Below, one piece after another: positions 34,591 to 43,707 of a stretch of 64,000 nucleotides of DNA. The stretch is from Streptomyces sp. NBC_01237 (GTDB taxonomy: Bacteria > Actinomycetota > Actinomycetes > Streptomycetales > Streptomycetaceae). The notes under the pieces were generated by a model, which saw only the letters and a program-made list of their open reading frames with translations, did no database searches and was not told where the DNA came from. The position numbers and the translations under genes are program-made. Positions within the stretch are counted from its first letter, which is position 1. Each line of letters starts with the position of its first letter. Location of the stretch: NCBI RefSeq assembly GCF_035917275.1, contig NZ_CP108510.1:62001-126000 (forward strand), in the 5' to 3' direction.

Positions 34591-35832
34591 TCAGCTGCGG
34601 GCTGTCTTCAGCCAGGTTCGCTTACCGGTGACGGTCCGCCAGAGCCCCATCCAGCCGGCGGCGAACCAGATGTAGCCATAGATGATGAAGACATGCCCGA
34701 GCAGTACCGCCTGGATCGCGGTGAGCGACCGCTCGCGCACCCGGTACACGAAGCCGTAGATCCAGGCCGAGGTGAACGAGAGCAGATACGGGCCGAGGAA
34801 CCACATGACGGAGACCAGCGGACGGCCCGCCCTGATCGATCCGGCGATCGTGCCGAGGAGCGCGACCAGGAACGAGAGGGGCAGGAGCGAGGTGAGCAGG
34901 ATCAGCACCGGGCTGGACAGATGGTAGATCAGGTCCATCGCCGCCCGGCCCCCGACATCGCGGAGTATCAGCGGGGTCAGGTTGGCCGACTGGAGATGTC
35001 CCTGGAACCAGCGTGACCGCTGGCGGATCAGTCGGCGCACTTCGAGGACGGCCTGCTGGGAGACGGCCGCCGTGGTGCAGTGCTGGTTGGTCCAGCCACG
35101 GGCGATCAGCCGGACCCCCAGGTCCAGATCCTCGGTGAGACTGTCGCTCCACGGATCCTCGCCCAGGGTGTCGAGCGCGGACAGGCGCATGAACTGGCCG
35201 TTGCCGCCCATGCCCACGCTGCCGATGAAACGGCGGGCGCTCTGGAACACATCGCCGTAGACGACGAACTCCATGTCCTGGAGCCGGGCCAGCAGCCCCT
35301 CCCGCCGGTTGTACATCCGGACACCGATCTGGGTTGCGCCGGTCGCCGGATCGTTGAAGAACGGGTCGACGGCGTCGATCACGTGCCCGTCCAGCCGGCC
35401 GTCCGCGTCCACGACGCAGAGGATCACATCGTTCGGGTTCCGGCCCTGGAGAAGCGGTGACGCACGCAGCAGTCGTACGCCGTCGTTGAGCGCGGCGCCC
35501 TTCCCGCGCCGGGCGTTCGGCAGATAGCGCTGGTGGAGCCAGACCCGCTGGGGATCGGCGGCCCGCGCGATATCGGCCGTTCGGTCGTCGGAGGCGTCGT
35601 CGATGACCAGGGCGACACATTTCTCGGCCGGCAGAGCGGTGATCCGCGCAAGGCTCTCAGCCAGCACTATCTCCTCATTGAGGCAGGCCAGAAGGAAAAC
35701 ATAGAATCTTTGTTCGCCCTTGTCGGGTCGGTGCGGCACCTTGCGACGGGAGAGCAGGAACAGGCTGAAATTGTAGGTGCCGGCCAACACGATCAACGCA
35801 ATGCTGGCCCATATCAGGGACTCAACGATCAC
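34591..35832 (-). CDS. Processive family 2 glycosyltransferase, membrane
   Basis: 413 residues from GTG 35832, which overlaps the stop of the upstream small gene (GTGA). One N-terminal helix (SLIWASIALIVLAGTYNFSL) is followed by a GT-A domain with the processive signature: VALVIDDASDDRTADIARAA, CVVDADGRLDGHVIDAVDPF, SLTEDLDLGVRLIARGWTNQ and the QRSRW motif (RQRSRWFQGHLQ). About five helices follow (LTSLLPLSFLVALLGTIAGS, LGPYLLSFTSAWIYGFVY, LGHVFIIYGYIWFAAGWMGL). These are features of NodC, PgaC and hyaluronan synthase-type polymerases that make and export a polysaccharide. The neighbouring epimerase suggests a hexosamine donor. Confidence 0.88.
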   Translation of the reverse strand: MIVESLIWASIALIVLAGTYNFSLFLLSRRKVPHRPDKGEQRFYVFLLACLNEEIVLAESLARITALPAEKCVALVIDDASDDRTADIARAADPQRVWLHQRYLPNARRGKGAALNDGVRLLRASPLLQGRNPNDVILCVVDADGRLDGHVIDAVDPFFNDPATGATQIGVRMYNRREGLLARLQDMEFVVYGDVFQSARRFIGSVGMGGNGQFMRLSALDTLGEDPWSDSLTEDLDLGVRLIARGWTNQHCTTAAVSQQAVLEVRRLIRQRSRWFQGHLQSANLTPLILRDVGGRAAMDLIYHLSSPVLILLTSLLPLSFLVALLGTIAGSIRAGRPLVSVMWFLGPYLLSFTSAWIYGFVYRVRERSLTAIQAVLLGHVFIIYGYIWFAAGWMGLWRTVTGKRTWLKTARS

Positions 35833-36071
35833 GATCCGTTCTCCGCGGCCCAACCCCGGCGCCCAGCGGCGGCGGCATCGGTCACGGAGGGCCTGACACG
35901 TAATCGCAAACGCGCCACGAACAGGCCGAGAACAACCAGAAGATACAAGAGGAATCCCGCCCCCGCGGTCGCCTGCAAAGCACTGGCCACCGGGCTCCCG
36001 GGTATCTCCTCCATGGACGCGGCCAGCCCCACCAAGGGCAGCGCTGACCCCAACGCAGACCTACCGTACAT
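35829..36071 (-). CDS. Small single-helix membrane protein of polysaccharide locus
   Basis: 80 residues from ATG 36071, with a G-rich ribosome site. The N-terminal region contains a moderately hydrophobic stretch (SALPLVGLAASMEEI); a strong helix lies at about 37-56 (GAGFLLYLLVVLGLFVARLR), followed by a basic cytoplasmic tail. It is coupled to the glycosyltransferase by a 4-base overlap, which suggests a synthase subunit, much as small PgaD-like partners assist PgaC. No sequence family recognised. Confidence 0.65.
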   Translation of the reverse strand: MYGRSALGSALPLVGLAASMEEIPGSPVASALQATAGAGFLLYLLVVLGLFVARLRLRVRPSVTDAAAAGRRGWAAENGS

Positions 36072-36401
36072 CGGTTCCCCCCACCTTCAGCTCGGCGCAG
36101 GAGTGGTTGGCACGTCCCCAAACGGAACCGGCCCCTGCGCGCTTACGGAAAGTACCAGAAGCGGCCCCGCAAGTGGTTCTTCGGCGGAAAACCTGGACCT
36201 TGATCTTTCACCGGAGTGCCCATTGACATCCGAAGGGAATGGAGCGAACAATCCCGGCTGTTGAGCTTCGCAATCCGCTCGTGGAATTCCATGAAGGACC
36301 GAGTCATGGCTCTTGTGTCGCGAATCAGCCATGTCTCTTTCTCCTTCCTGCGCCCAGTTCCACGTCAAGCGACGCGGTACCCAAATCGAGGGGGTAAACA
36401 A
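36072..36401. promoter_or_regulatory. Divergent promoter region of the polysaccharide locus
   Basis: This 330-bp gap separates the synthase operon (minus) from the deacetylase/hydrolase genes (plus) and must hold both promoters. An open frame from 36216 reads into the plus-strand gene, but its codons are unlike those of the gene. No clear operator was found. Confidence 0.5.
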
Positions 36402-38249
36402 ATGAGACAACCCAGGAGTAGACCACAGCCGGCCTGGCTGGCTTTGATCGCCCTGGCCGTCGCCGCTCTGCTGGGGGGCAGCCTGCTGGCACCGGCGGCC
36501 GTCGCCGGCGGCCGGGGGGACGGCGACCACCATTCGGTGACTCAGGAATCGCCCATCGGCGTTCAGGCCAAGGACCTGAAGGGCTGGGCCGCGGCACAGC
36601 GGTCCGGTGACGCCGAGCGGCGGGCGGAGAAGGGCACGAAGAAGCGCGCGGGCAAACTGCTACCGCGGCTGACCAGGGCCATCGGGCCGAAGGCGCGCAA
36701 CGCACCGGCCGCTCCCGAGCCCGGCCAGGCAAAGACGCTGGTCCTGTACGACAACGCGGGCCCGTTCGGACACCTCGGCGAGCTGTACGCGATGGGCGTG
36801 GCCAACCTCGGAGGCCGGTTCGGCACCGTGACCGCCAAGCCGGTCCAGAACTACGTATCGGGTGAGCTGGAGACCTTCGACGCCACCGTCTACGTGGGCT
36901 CCACCTACTACGGCGACGACATACCGGACGCGGTGCCGCAGGATCTCTATCTGGACATCCTGCTCTCCGAGCGGCCGGTGATCTGGATGGGCGAGAACAT
37001 CTGGAACATGGCCAACTCGATCAGCCTGCAGGAGTTCGAGTACAAGTACGGCTGGGACCCGACGTCCTCGTTCTACGAAACCGGCGGCAGCGTAGGCGAC
37101 ATCACCAAGGTCCAGTACAGGGGCCAGACACTGACCCGGAAGATCCCGGCCGGGCAGGACGCGGGCGTGCTCCACCCCGTCATCAGTACCAGCACGGACG
37201 CCCCGCCGGTGACCGAGCTCGCCACGGCGGTGGACACCGCGGGTGCCACCGAGACGGCCTTCCCGTGGGCGATCCGCTCGGCCAACCTGACCTACCTCGG
37301 CGAGATCCCCTTCACCTTCGTCTCGGAGACCGACCGGATCATCGCCTTCCAGGACCTGCTCTTCGACGCGCTGGCACCGGCGACGGCCGAGCAGCACCGT
37401 GCCCTGGTGCGCCTGGAGGACATCTCCCCGATGTCCAACGCGACCCAGCTCCGTTCGATCGCCGACTATCTGAAGTCGCAGAACATCCAGTACGGCATCA
37501 ATGTCATCCCGGTGTACACCGACCCCAAGGGCGTGCAGAACAACGGTGTGGCGCGCACGGTGCGGCTCGCGCAGCGGCCCGCGCTGGTGAACACGCTGAA
37601 GTACATGCTCGCCAACGGGGCCGTGCTGATGGACCACGGCTACACCCATCAGTACGGCAACCTGGACAACCCGTACAACGGACTCAGCGCCAGTGACTTC
37701 GAGTTCTTCAAGGCCCATGTGGACGCCAACGACTTCGTGGTCTACGACGGGCCGGTGGCGGAGGACTCCACCACCTGGGCACAGGGCCGGATCACCTCCG
37801 CCCTCAACGAGTTCGCCGCGGTCGGCCTGCCCAAGCCCAAGCTGTGGACCACCCCGCACTACGCGGCCTCGGCCACCGACTACAAGGTGTTCGCGCAGAA
37901 CTTCGACGCACGGCTGGAGCGTTCGCTGTACTTCGCCGGGACGCTGACCGGCGCGCCGGTCGACAGCACCCGCTACCTGGGCCAGTTCTTCCCGTACCCG
38001 GTCACCGATGTCTACGGCACCAAGGTGCTCCCGGAGAACATCGGCAGCTATGAGCCGCTGGCCTCCAACAACAACCCGCCCCGGCTGGCCGAGGACCTGA
38101 TCAAGAGCGCCAAGGCCAACCTGGCGGTACGGGACGGCTTCGCCAGTTTCTACTACCACCCGACCCACCCGGTGGCTCCGTTGAAGGAGATCGTGGACGG
38201 CTTCACGGCACTCGGCTACACCTTCGTCAACCCCGAGAGTCTGCTCTGA
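36402..38249 (+). CDS. Secreted DUF2334 polysaccharide deacetylase-like protein
   Basis: 615 residues from ATG 36402, with GAGGGGG upstream. Signal peptide: AWLALIALAVAALLGGSLLA ending PAAVAG. After a charged linker, an N-terminal alpha/beta domain reads KTLVLYDNAGPFGHLGELYA and VYVGSTYYGDDIPDAVPQDL. The second half is a NodB-fold DUF2334 domain: LVRLEDISPMSNATQLRSIA supplies the metal-binding aspartate, NGAVLMDHGYTHQYGNLDNP the HGxTH-type motif, and GLPKPKLWTTPHYAASATDY the late histidine; the end is FYYHPTHPVAPLKEIVDGFT. Such enzymes remove acetyl groups from extracellular polysaccharide. Being divergent from the synthase operon, it probably modifies the same polymer. Confidence 0.85.
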   Translation: MRQPRSRPQPAWLALIALAVAALLGGSLLAPAAVAGGRGDGDHHSVTQESPIGVQAKDLKGWAAAQRSGDAERRAEKGTKKRAGKLLPRLTRAIGPKARNAPAAPEPGQAKTLVLYDNAGPFGHLGELYAMGVANLGGRFGTVTAKPVQNYVSGELETFDATVYVGSTYYGDDIPDAVPQDLYLDILLSERPVIWMGENIWNMANSISLQEFEYKYGWDPTSSFYETGGSVGDITKVQYRGQTLTRKIPAGQDAGVLHPVISTSTDAPPVTELATAVDTAGATETAFPWAIRSANLTYLGEIPFTFVSETDRIIAFQDLLFDALAPATAEQHRALVRLEDISPMSNATQLRSIADYLKSQNIQYGINVIPVYTDPKGVQNNGVARTVRLAQRPALVNTLKYMLANGAVLMDHGYTHQYGNLDNPYNGLSASDFEFFKAHVDANDFVVYDGPVAEDSTTWAQGRITSALNEFAAVGLPKPKLWTTPHYAASATDYKVFAQNFDARLERSLYFAGTLTGAPVDSTRYLGQFFPYPVTDVYGTKVLPENIGSYEPLASNNNPPRLAEDLIKSAKANLAVRDGFASFYYHPTHPVAPLKEIVDGFTALGYTFVNPESLL

Positions 38250-38355
38250 CCCACCCTGTCCCAGAGCACCGTCCCCGCCGTTACCGGTCCGCCCCGCGCG
38301 GGCCGGGAACGGCGCACGTCCTGCGGGCTGCGGCCCGGGAAAGGCCCCTCCCCTG

Positions 38356-39387
38356 ATGCGAACACCGCGGCGGACGACGGTGGTGGCGACGGCCGCCGCC
38401 CTCGCGATACTGAGCGGATGCACGACCGGCGGCGGGGACGGCCCGCGCCCCCCGCGCTCCGGTGACCGGATACGCGGAATCACCCTGCCCGCGTGGGACG
38501 TCGACGACTACGGCCGGCCGGAGGCCCGGCGCTATCTGCGGCAGATCGCCCGCACCGGCGCCCGATGGGTGGTCTTCACCCCGACCTGGTACCAGGACGG
38601 GACGGACCGGTCCGCCATGCACACCACCGTGGAGACGGCGAGCGACCGCAGTCTGCGCCGGATCATCGCCCTGGCCCACGAGGCTGGACTGAAGGTGCTG
38701 CTCAAACCGCATGTGGATCTGACCGACGGCGGGGACCGCGCGGCGATCCGCCCGGCGGACCCGGATGCGTGGTTCACCGCGTACCAGCGGTTCATCACCC
38801 ATTACGCCGCGCTGGCGGCGGAATCGGAGGTGGCGCAGTTCGCCGTCGGCACCGAATTGGCCGGCACCTCCGGCGACCGGCCCCGCTGGACCCGGGTGAT
38901 CAAGGCGGTGCGCGAGGTCTACCGGGGCACCCTGACCTACGCCGCCAACTACGACGAGTACCACCGGATCCCGTTCTGGACCTCGCTCGACCTGATCGGC
39001 ATCGACGCGTACTGGCCACTGGCCGAATCCGCCACGGCCGATCCCGCGCGGCTGGCCAAGGGCTGGAAACCGATCGTCACCGAACTCACCGCGTTCGCGG
39101 CCCGGCACCAGCGCCGCATCCTCTTCACCGAGGCGGGCTATACGAGCCAGCACGGCACCGCCGCGGAACCGTACTCCTGGACGATCAGCGAACACGCCGG
39201 GGCGGAGGAACAGTCGGCGGCCTATCAGGCTCTGCTCACCGCCTTCGACGGCAAGGACTGGTGGGCCGGGGTCTGCTGGTGGATGTGGGACGACTGGCCG
39301 GAAAGCGGGGAGACCGCGCGGGAGCTCGCGTACACACCTCGTGGGAAACCGGCGGAGAAGGTGCTGCGACGGTGGTGGCGGAAGTGA
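38356..39387 (+). CDS. GH113-like glycoside hydrolase lipoprotein
   Basis: 343 residues, 106 bases after the deacetylase-like gene and on the same strand. A lipoprotein signal (VVATAAALAILSGC, lipobox cysteine at 22) anchors it outside the membrane. The TIM-barrel reads RGITLPAWDVDDYGRPEARR, GARWVVFTPTWYQDGTDRSA, GLKVLLKPHVDLTDGGDRAA, the acid/base segment QFAVGTELAGTSGDRPRWTR, LIGIDAYWPLAES, the nucleophile segment ILFTEAGYTSQHGTAAEPYS and GVCWWMWDDWPESGE. This is the pattern of GH113 beta-mannanase-like enzymes. It may trim or release the product of the locus; a mannosamine-containing polymer would fit a mannan-like cleft, which is inference. Confidence 0.85.
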   Translation: MRTPRRTTVVATAAALAILSGCTTGGGDGPRPPRSGDRIRGITLPAWDVDDYGRPEARRYLRQIARTGARWVVFTPTWYQDGTDRSAMHTTVETASDRSLRRIIALAHEAGLKVLLKPHVDLTDGGDRAAIRPADPDAWFTAYQRFITHYAALAAESEVAQFAVGTELAGTSGDRPRWTRVIKAVREVYRGTLTYAANYDEYHRIPFWTSLDLIGIDAYWPLAESATADPARLAKGWKPIVTELTAFAARHQRRILFTEAGYTSQHGTAAEPYSWTISEHAGAEEQSAAYQALLTAFDGKDWWAGVCWWMWDDWPESGETARELAYTPRGKPAEKVLRRWWRK

Positions 39388-39591
39388 GCGGACGGTCGGC
39401 GGGTGTATCTGGCCGTCGCACCTCGCCAGTGAGCCACTTCCGGGACAGCTATCGGGGCTCGCCTGCCGAAGAGGCGGAATGCCCGCAGGTTCGGGAGCTT
39501 CGCAGAGCGATTCCGGCACGGGGCCGTGCAGTTGTCGGAGGGCCTGCCCGGCTGCGACGGGCACAGGTACTCCGAGAGGGCTTCAACAGCC

Positions 39592-40110
39592 GTGAACAGT
39601 GCCCGCGATAGCGCCGTTTGGCGCGAGTGCCGCGCCCTGAGCCAATGCCTGCTGCCCCTCATGGACCAGGAAACCTGGCGCCGGGATCGCCGCCATCACG
39701 ACTTCCGTGAACGCGGCCTGGGCGTACCCGAAGGAGAGCGGTTGCTCGGGACCTTCGCAGCGCTCACCCTGCACACCGTCATCCTGGACGCCTCAGCGGC
39801 CGGACGTCCGGCCGCTGTCGAAGCGCTGCACGCCACGCCACTGCGCACCGTCGCTCGGACCGTCATGAACAAGCGCGCCTACGAGTTCCTGGCCGCGGCG
39901 CCGGCAGACGCGGACGACGACACCGAGGAACGGGACCTCGCCGCCTTCCGGCTGCTCACGTACCAAACCGGCCACGCCGCTCACGTGTGTGCCTACCTCG
40001 GCAGCCAGGTACGCGCCACCCTCGACACCCTGGCCGGCCGCAGCCGGACAACAACCGCAACCTGCGGCGACCTCCGACTATGGGCGAGATGGGCGAAACT
40101 CCTTCCGTAG
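39592..40110 (+). CDS. Hypothetical helical protein
   Basis: 172 residues from GTG 39592 (GAGAGGG upstream). All-helical: LSQCLLPLMDQETWRRDRRH, RLLGTFAALTLHTVILDASA, TVARTVMNKRAYEFLAAAPA and RLLTYQTGHAAHVCAYLGSQ. Four helices of similar length suggest a bundle. No family recognised and no operon partner. Confidence 0.55.
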   Translation: MNSARDSAVWRECRALSQCLLPLMDQETWRRDRRHHDFRERGLGVPEGERLLGTFAALTLHTVILDASAAGRPAAVEALHATPLRTVARTVMNKRAYEFLAAAPADADDDTEERDLAAFRLLTYQTGHAAHVCAYLGSQVRATLDTLAGRSRTTTATCGDLRLWARWAKLLP

Positions 40111-40380
40111 CGAAGCCTGCGAACCTGCGCAGCGAGCACGGGGAGCGGCGGATATCGGGCCCCAGCACCCAACGGGTCCGGCTTGAAGGCACGCATCCAG
40201 ACCCGAAGGCCGGAGGCCGAATTGCGGAGCCCCGAAGAAGGCAACGGGGGGGGCGGGCGGCCTGGGACCCGAGGCTTGAGAAACATCGGCGTCGGATCGC
40301 ACGTTCTGTACGGTCCGTGACGATCTATCTCAGCGGCTGGCTAGGATCACGGTCCACACGCTCCTGGGGAGGAACACGCG

Positions 40381-40599
40381 ATGGAACTGGTGCCCGGCGA
40401 GTACGAGTTCACCTGCTACGAATGCGACGGCGACGGGTCTGTGCAAGTCATTCGGGGCACTGACGACGACGAACCCGAGCTCGTCTGGGACAGGTGCGAC
40501 GAGTGCCGCGGCGAAGGAACCCTCATCTACGACGAGGAGGAGGCGGCGGAAGCCATCGAGGTCGGCCGCACACCGCTGCGCACGCCTTCCGCTACGTAA
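40381..40599 (+). CDS. Small DnaJ-type zinc-finger protein
   Basis: 72 residues from ATG 40381 with GGGAGGAA upstream. It contains two CxxCxGxG-like modules, CYECDGDGSV (12-21) and CDECRGEGTL (39-48), the spacing of a DnaJ-type zinc-binding finger, and an acidic tail. There is no J domain. Likely a stand-alone zinc-binding protein; role unknown. Confidence 0.7.
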   Translation: MELVPGEYEFTCYECDGDGSVQVIRGTDDDEPELVWDRCDECRGEGTLIYDEEEAAEAIEVGRTPLRTPSAT

Positions 40600-40800
40600 C
40601 GTCTGATGCACGGCTAACAGCGCGGCGAGTCGGCTGACCGTTTACCGCAGATATGGCCCTGATATCTGCGGTACGACGGCTCTCGACCTCTCGGAACGTA
40701 GTCCGATCGGGGCGTGAAGCGGCCTTGTTCTGCGCGGCATCGCGCCGGCCTACCGCTGCCGCACGATCGCCCCCCCGACCACGGGTTGTTGGGCAGGGTC

Positions 40801-41124
40801 ATGGGCGCGGCCTACGACGGCCGCGCCACGTGCCAGGACCCGCTGCTGACACTCATGGCCGAAGACGCGGCGACGTCGGCGCGCACGGCCGAGCTGGCGT
40901 GCATCGCCGTCCACGGCACGTTCGGCGGCCTTCCGGACTCGATGACCGACGAGCACATGTCCGGCAGCAGGTCGTCACGCCACGCAGACCGTCTCCCTGC
41001 TGTCAGTGGCCGCTGCAAGACTTGCGGACACGCACACACCGAGGAGGCACCGTGCCCACTGACCGCTGTTCTGCCGCCCACGCCGAAGACCCGACCCCGT
41101 GCGGTGGACCCGGCGACGCCGTGA
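40801..41124 (+). CDS. Hypothetical small protein
   Basis: 107 residues from ATG 40801. The N-terminal half (LTLMAEDAATSARTAELACI, AVHGTFGGLPDSMTDEHMSG) is helical; the rest carries CKTCGHAHTEEAPC, which could bind a metal. Its 3' end overlaps the next gene in another frame. The start is uncertain. Confidence 0.45.
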   Translation: MGAAYDGRATCQDPLLTLMAEDAATSARTAELACIAVHGTFGGLPDSMTDEHMSGSRSSRHADRLPAVSGRCKTCGHAHTEEAPCPLTAVLPPTPKTRPRAVDPATP

Positions 41125-41279
41125 CGATCCTCGACGGGGTCGGAGGTGCTGCCGCCGGGTGTGAGCACCACGGCGCCCGGATACTCGCGTCGATCGACGG
41201 CGCCCGTGTAGAGCCGGGCAGCGTTGTCGGTGCGGCAACCCGTACATTCGTCGCCGCCCGGTCCGCACTGCTCTACTGA
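41052..41279 (+). CDS. Conserved small hypothetical protein
   Basis: 75 residues from GTG 41052, with GAGGAGG upstream. The sequence MPTDRCSAAHAEDPTPCGGP, DAVTILDGVGGAAAGCEHHG and RVEPGSVVGAATRTFVAARS looks like a small cysteine/histidine-containing protein common in Streptomyces. It overlaps the preceding ORF and converges with the acetyltransferase gene. Function unknown. Confidence 0.6.
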   Translation: MPTDRCSAAHAEDPTPCGGPGDAVTILDGVGGAAAGCEHHGARILASIDGARVEPGSVVGAATRTFVAARSALLY

Positions 41280-41734
41280 GCGTTCGCAAGCACGGTTCGG
41301 AGACGGGCCCCCAGCATCTCGCCGGCCGACAGTTTCTCAAGACCGCATCTCTTGAAGAACGCGAGCCTGCCGGCCGGGTCATGCGGGTCGGGGTACAGCA
41401 CGACGGCGTCGAGGCCGGCATCACGTGCGTCAGCGGCAAACCGGCTGAGCAAGCCACTGCCTATCCGCTCGCGCCGTGCGGCCGAGGAGACCAATAGTGT
41501 CAGGACCCGTGCCCGCGGCGCCGGGTAGCTGCCCGATTCGTCCTCGCTGAAGTCGAGGAACGTTCCCTCCGTGAAGCCGAGAACTTCTTCACCTCGCACC
41601 GCCACGTAACGCTTCTCGTACAGGTGCTGATCCAGCTTCAGCCTCTCCGCCTGGTCCCGATACTCCTCAGCGGTGAACAGGGCGTACAGCCCATCGCGGT
41701 GGGCGTCGCTGAATTCGGCGATTTCTACGGTCAT
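41273..41734 (-). CDS. GNAT-family N-acetyltransferase
   Basis: 153 residues from ATG 41734. The GNAT fold is visible: MTVEIAEFSDAHRDGLYALF, YVAVRGEEVLGFTEGTFLDF, the beta-4/acetyl-CoA segment RARVLTLLVSSAARRERIGS with GLLSRFAADARDAG (the R/Q-x-x-G-x-G/A loop reads RRERIGSGLL), and LAFFKRCGLEKLSAGEML. Cytosolic; the substrate cannot be told. It converges with the small gene at 41052-41279, whose end it overlaps. Confidence 0.82.
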   Translation of the reverse strand: MTVEIAEFSDAHRDGLYALFTAEEYRDQAERLKLDQHLYEKRYVAVRGEEVLGFTEGTFLDFSEDESGSYPAPRARVLTLLVSSAARRERIGSGLLSRFAADARDAGLDAVVLYPDPHDPAGRLAFFKRCGLEKLSAGEMLGARLRTVLANAQ

Positions 41735-41860
41735 GATGCGTACCGTACGACCGGAGACCTCAGAGTCGGCAACCTTGCCGACCGCCGCCGTGTGCCGTCG
41801 CCGCCGGGCGAGGGGCCGCTGCCCTGAGTGGTCAGGACAGGCGGGGCGGGAGGAACCGGG

Positions 41861-42160
41861 ATGACCAGTGCGCCCGACTACAGCCACGACGGGATCGACT
41901 CCGAGCGCGCCCTCAAGTACACCGTCCAGCACATCCGCGGCGACCGCGTCCAGGTCATCGCGGGGTTCATCGAGCCGGTGTCACCGACCTGGGACCACGA
42001 ACGCGCAGCCCGGGTAGTACGCCGCAGCTGGGGGACCGCGTCGACGAACTCGGCCGCGTCGAAGGGCCCGGGAACCTCGACCTCCCCGGATCGTCCAACT
42101 GGTACGTACCCGGCCTCGCCGTCGTCCCCGAAGAACTCGCGGGCGCAGGAAGGCAAAATG
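41861..42160 (+). pseudogene. Uma2-family endonuclease, frameshifted N-terminal fragment
   Basis: A good ribosome site (GGGAGGAA) precedes ATG 41861. The reading is DYSHDGIDSERALKYTVQHI, RGDRVQVIAGFIEPVSPTWD HE type, then after a frame change near 42020 GDRVDELGRVEGPGNLDLPG and SSNWYVPGLAVVPEELAGAG. That is the N-terminal half of Uma2 (DUF820) proteins of the restriction-endonuclease fold. The catalytic VEV/K part does not follow, so the gene is inactive. Confidence 0.7.
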
Positions 42161-42792
42161 CTGCGGCCGGTCGCCCTGTTGGAGCCTTTTGAGCTCGCGG
42201 CGATGCTTCCACCGCCTGAGCAGGCCGGGGGCTTGACCAGTGTCCGGACCACGTCGAGGTCCAGGCTGGAGCGCGGCATGTCAGGCAGAAGACAGGGCGT
42301 TCCCCCGGTAACGACCATGAGGCTGTTGCCCTGGCCCCAGCGCGGAAGTGGTCGAGGGCGTCCAGTTGCTCGGTCGTCAGGTCCTCGTGCTTCCTCCAGT
42401 CGAGGAAGGCCGCTTCATCCGGTACCCGCCGTTCCACGGCGCCGAGGCCCTTTCCGGCCTGAGAGACTGCGCAAGCCCAGCATCAGCAGTTTCCCCCGCG
42501 TAGTACGTCTCGTAGTGCTCCTCACGGCGCGCGCCGCCCCGCGAAGGGGAAGCCACTTCCCCGGGCCACTGGCACGTCCTGTACGAGCACGAAGACGAGT
42601 TCTCACCCGGCCGCAGCACCGATGCCGCTGGACACGTCGGGGCACGATGGCCGACTGATCTTGCCTATGTCACCGAGATGACCACCACGTACCACACCGG
42701 GCTCGGATCGCTTCGGCCGAGCAGCCGCCAGGGCGCTATCCGTATGCGGAAACCAGCCTCCCTGGGGTCCGGCGGACATCAGCTCGCACGTG
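42161..42792. other. Gene-poor stretch with a probable minus-strand remnant
   Basis: Minus-strand frames at about 42640-42330 read EEHYETYYAGETADAGLAQS, then in another frame RRVPDEAAFLDWRKHEDLTT and EQLDALDHFRAGARATAS, a plausible protein broken by a frameshift. No family is recognised. Nothing else stands out. Confidence 0.4.
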
Positions 42793-43179
42793 TCAAAGGA
42801 CCCAGGATCCAGGCAGTTCCAGCGAAGTTCCGCCGACGATCAGAAGCGGTCGCCTCGAATGCCACCGCGTATCGCCCGCTTGGCCGTGCAACGGCACGGT
42901 AGACAGTTGGAAGCGGGCATCCAGCGCGTCAAGCTCCGTCTGCCGCGCGGCCCGAATCCTGTCGGTGAACACGGGCCATGCCTCCGCCAGCCAGCCGCGG
43001 CAACGAAGCATGTGCGCGTACTCCCAGACGAGTTCGGCATCGAAGCCCTCTTCGACATCCTGCACCAACGCCTCCCATGCCTCCATCATGGCGTTGAGCG
43101 TCACCATCCCGTACCGCGCCGCCAGACCTCGGCTCGCACGATGCACCGACTCGTAGTCATCTGTGCTGAGCACCTCCAT
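42793..43179 (-). CDS. Hypothetical helical protein
   Basis: 128 residues from ATG 43179 (an ATG at 43191 is in frame). It is helical and acidic: STDDYESVHRASRGLAARYG, LNAMMEAWEALVQDVEEGFD, ELVWEYAHMLRCRGWLAEAW and PVFTDRIRAARQTELDALDA. The last 30 residues are of different character, so a frameshift near the 3' end is possible. Similar proteins are common in Streptomyces without assigned role. Confidence 0.55.
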   Translation of the reverse strand: MEVLSTDDYESVHRASRGLAARYGMVTLNAMMEAWEALVQDVEEGFDAELVWEYAHMLRCRGWLAEAWPVFTDRIRAARQTELDALDARFQLSTVPLHGQAGDTRWHSRRPLLIVGGTSLELPGSWVL

Positions 43180-43707
43180 GCCCATGGGCACAGCCTGTCA
43201 GCTGTTCCACCCTGGATCGATGCCGCATTTCGGATCGACGGGGCCCGGCCCCAGCGCCTGGCCCTGGTCCGGTCGGGGAAAGGGGTCGCTGCTGTCTGCA
43301 CGGCTCGCTGCGGGCCTGGCCGCGCGGATCGGCCAGGAGCTCGCCGGAGCGGGGGAGGACGGTGCAGGGGTGGTCGAGGCGGAGACCCAAACCCACTTGG
43401 ACACCGGTGGCGCTGTGCAGGGGGCTACGGTGCGACTTCGCGCTTCACGACCGTGTCCGTGCAGCCGTCGGCCAGGGGCTCCGAGCAGTGCGCTCCTTGT
43501 CGTCCGCGGTGAGTTTCCAGCGGAGATTGGTGACGGTCCAGTCGGCGCCATGGGTGCACTGTGCGGAGGCGGCCGGAAGGAGCCACCGCGCGGGATCCTT
43601 TCGATCCGAGGTGCGGGCACGACGGCGAGCGCACGGCCGCACGCCCATCGGTGGTGCTGGAGGGTGCCGATCGAGGGTGGCGAAGGGGGGTCACTAGGCT
43701 CCACGTC
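43180..43707. other. Intergenic stretch, no gene recognised
   Basis: Overlapping open frames on both strands lack starts and motifs. It contains the promoter of the DUF2199 gene at its right end. Confidence 0.45.

Noticed and set aside
36660..38483. 607-codon open frame on the minus strand
   Set aside because: Antisense to the DUF2334 gene, with repetitive Val/Gly/Leu/Arg composition typical of shadows.
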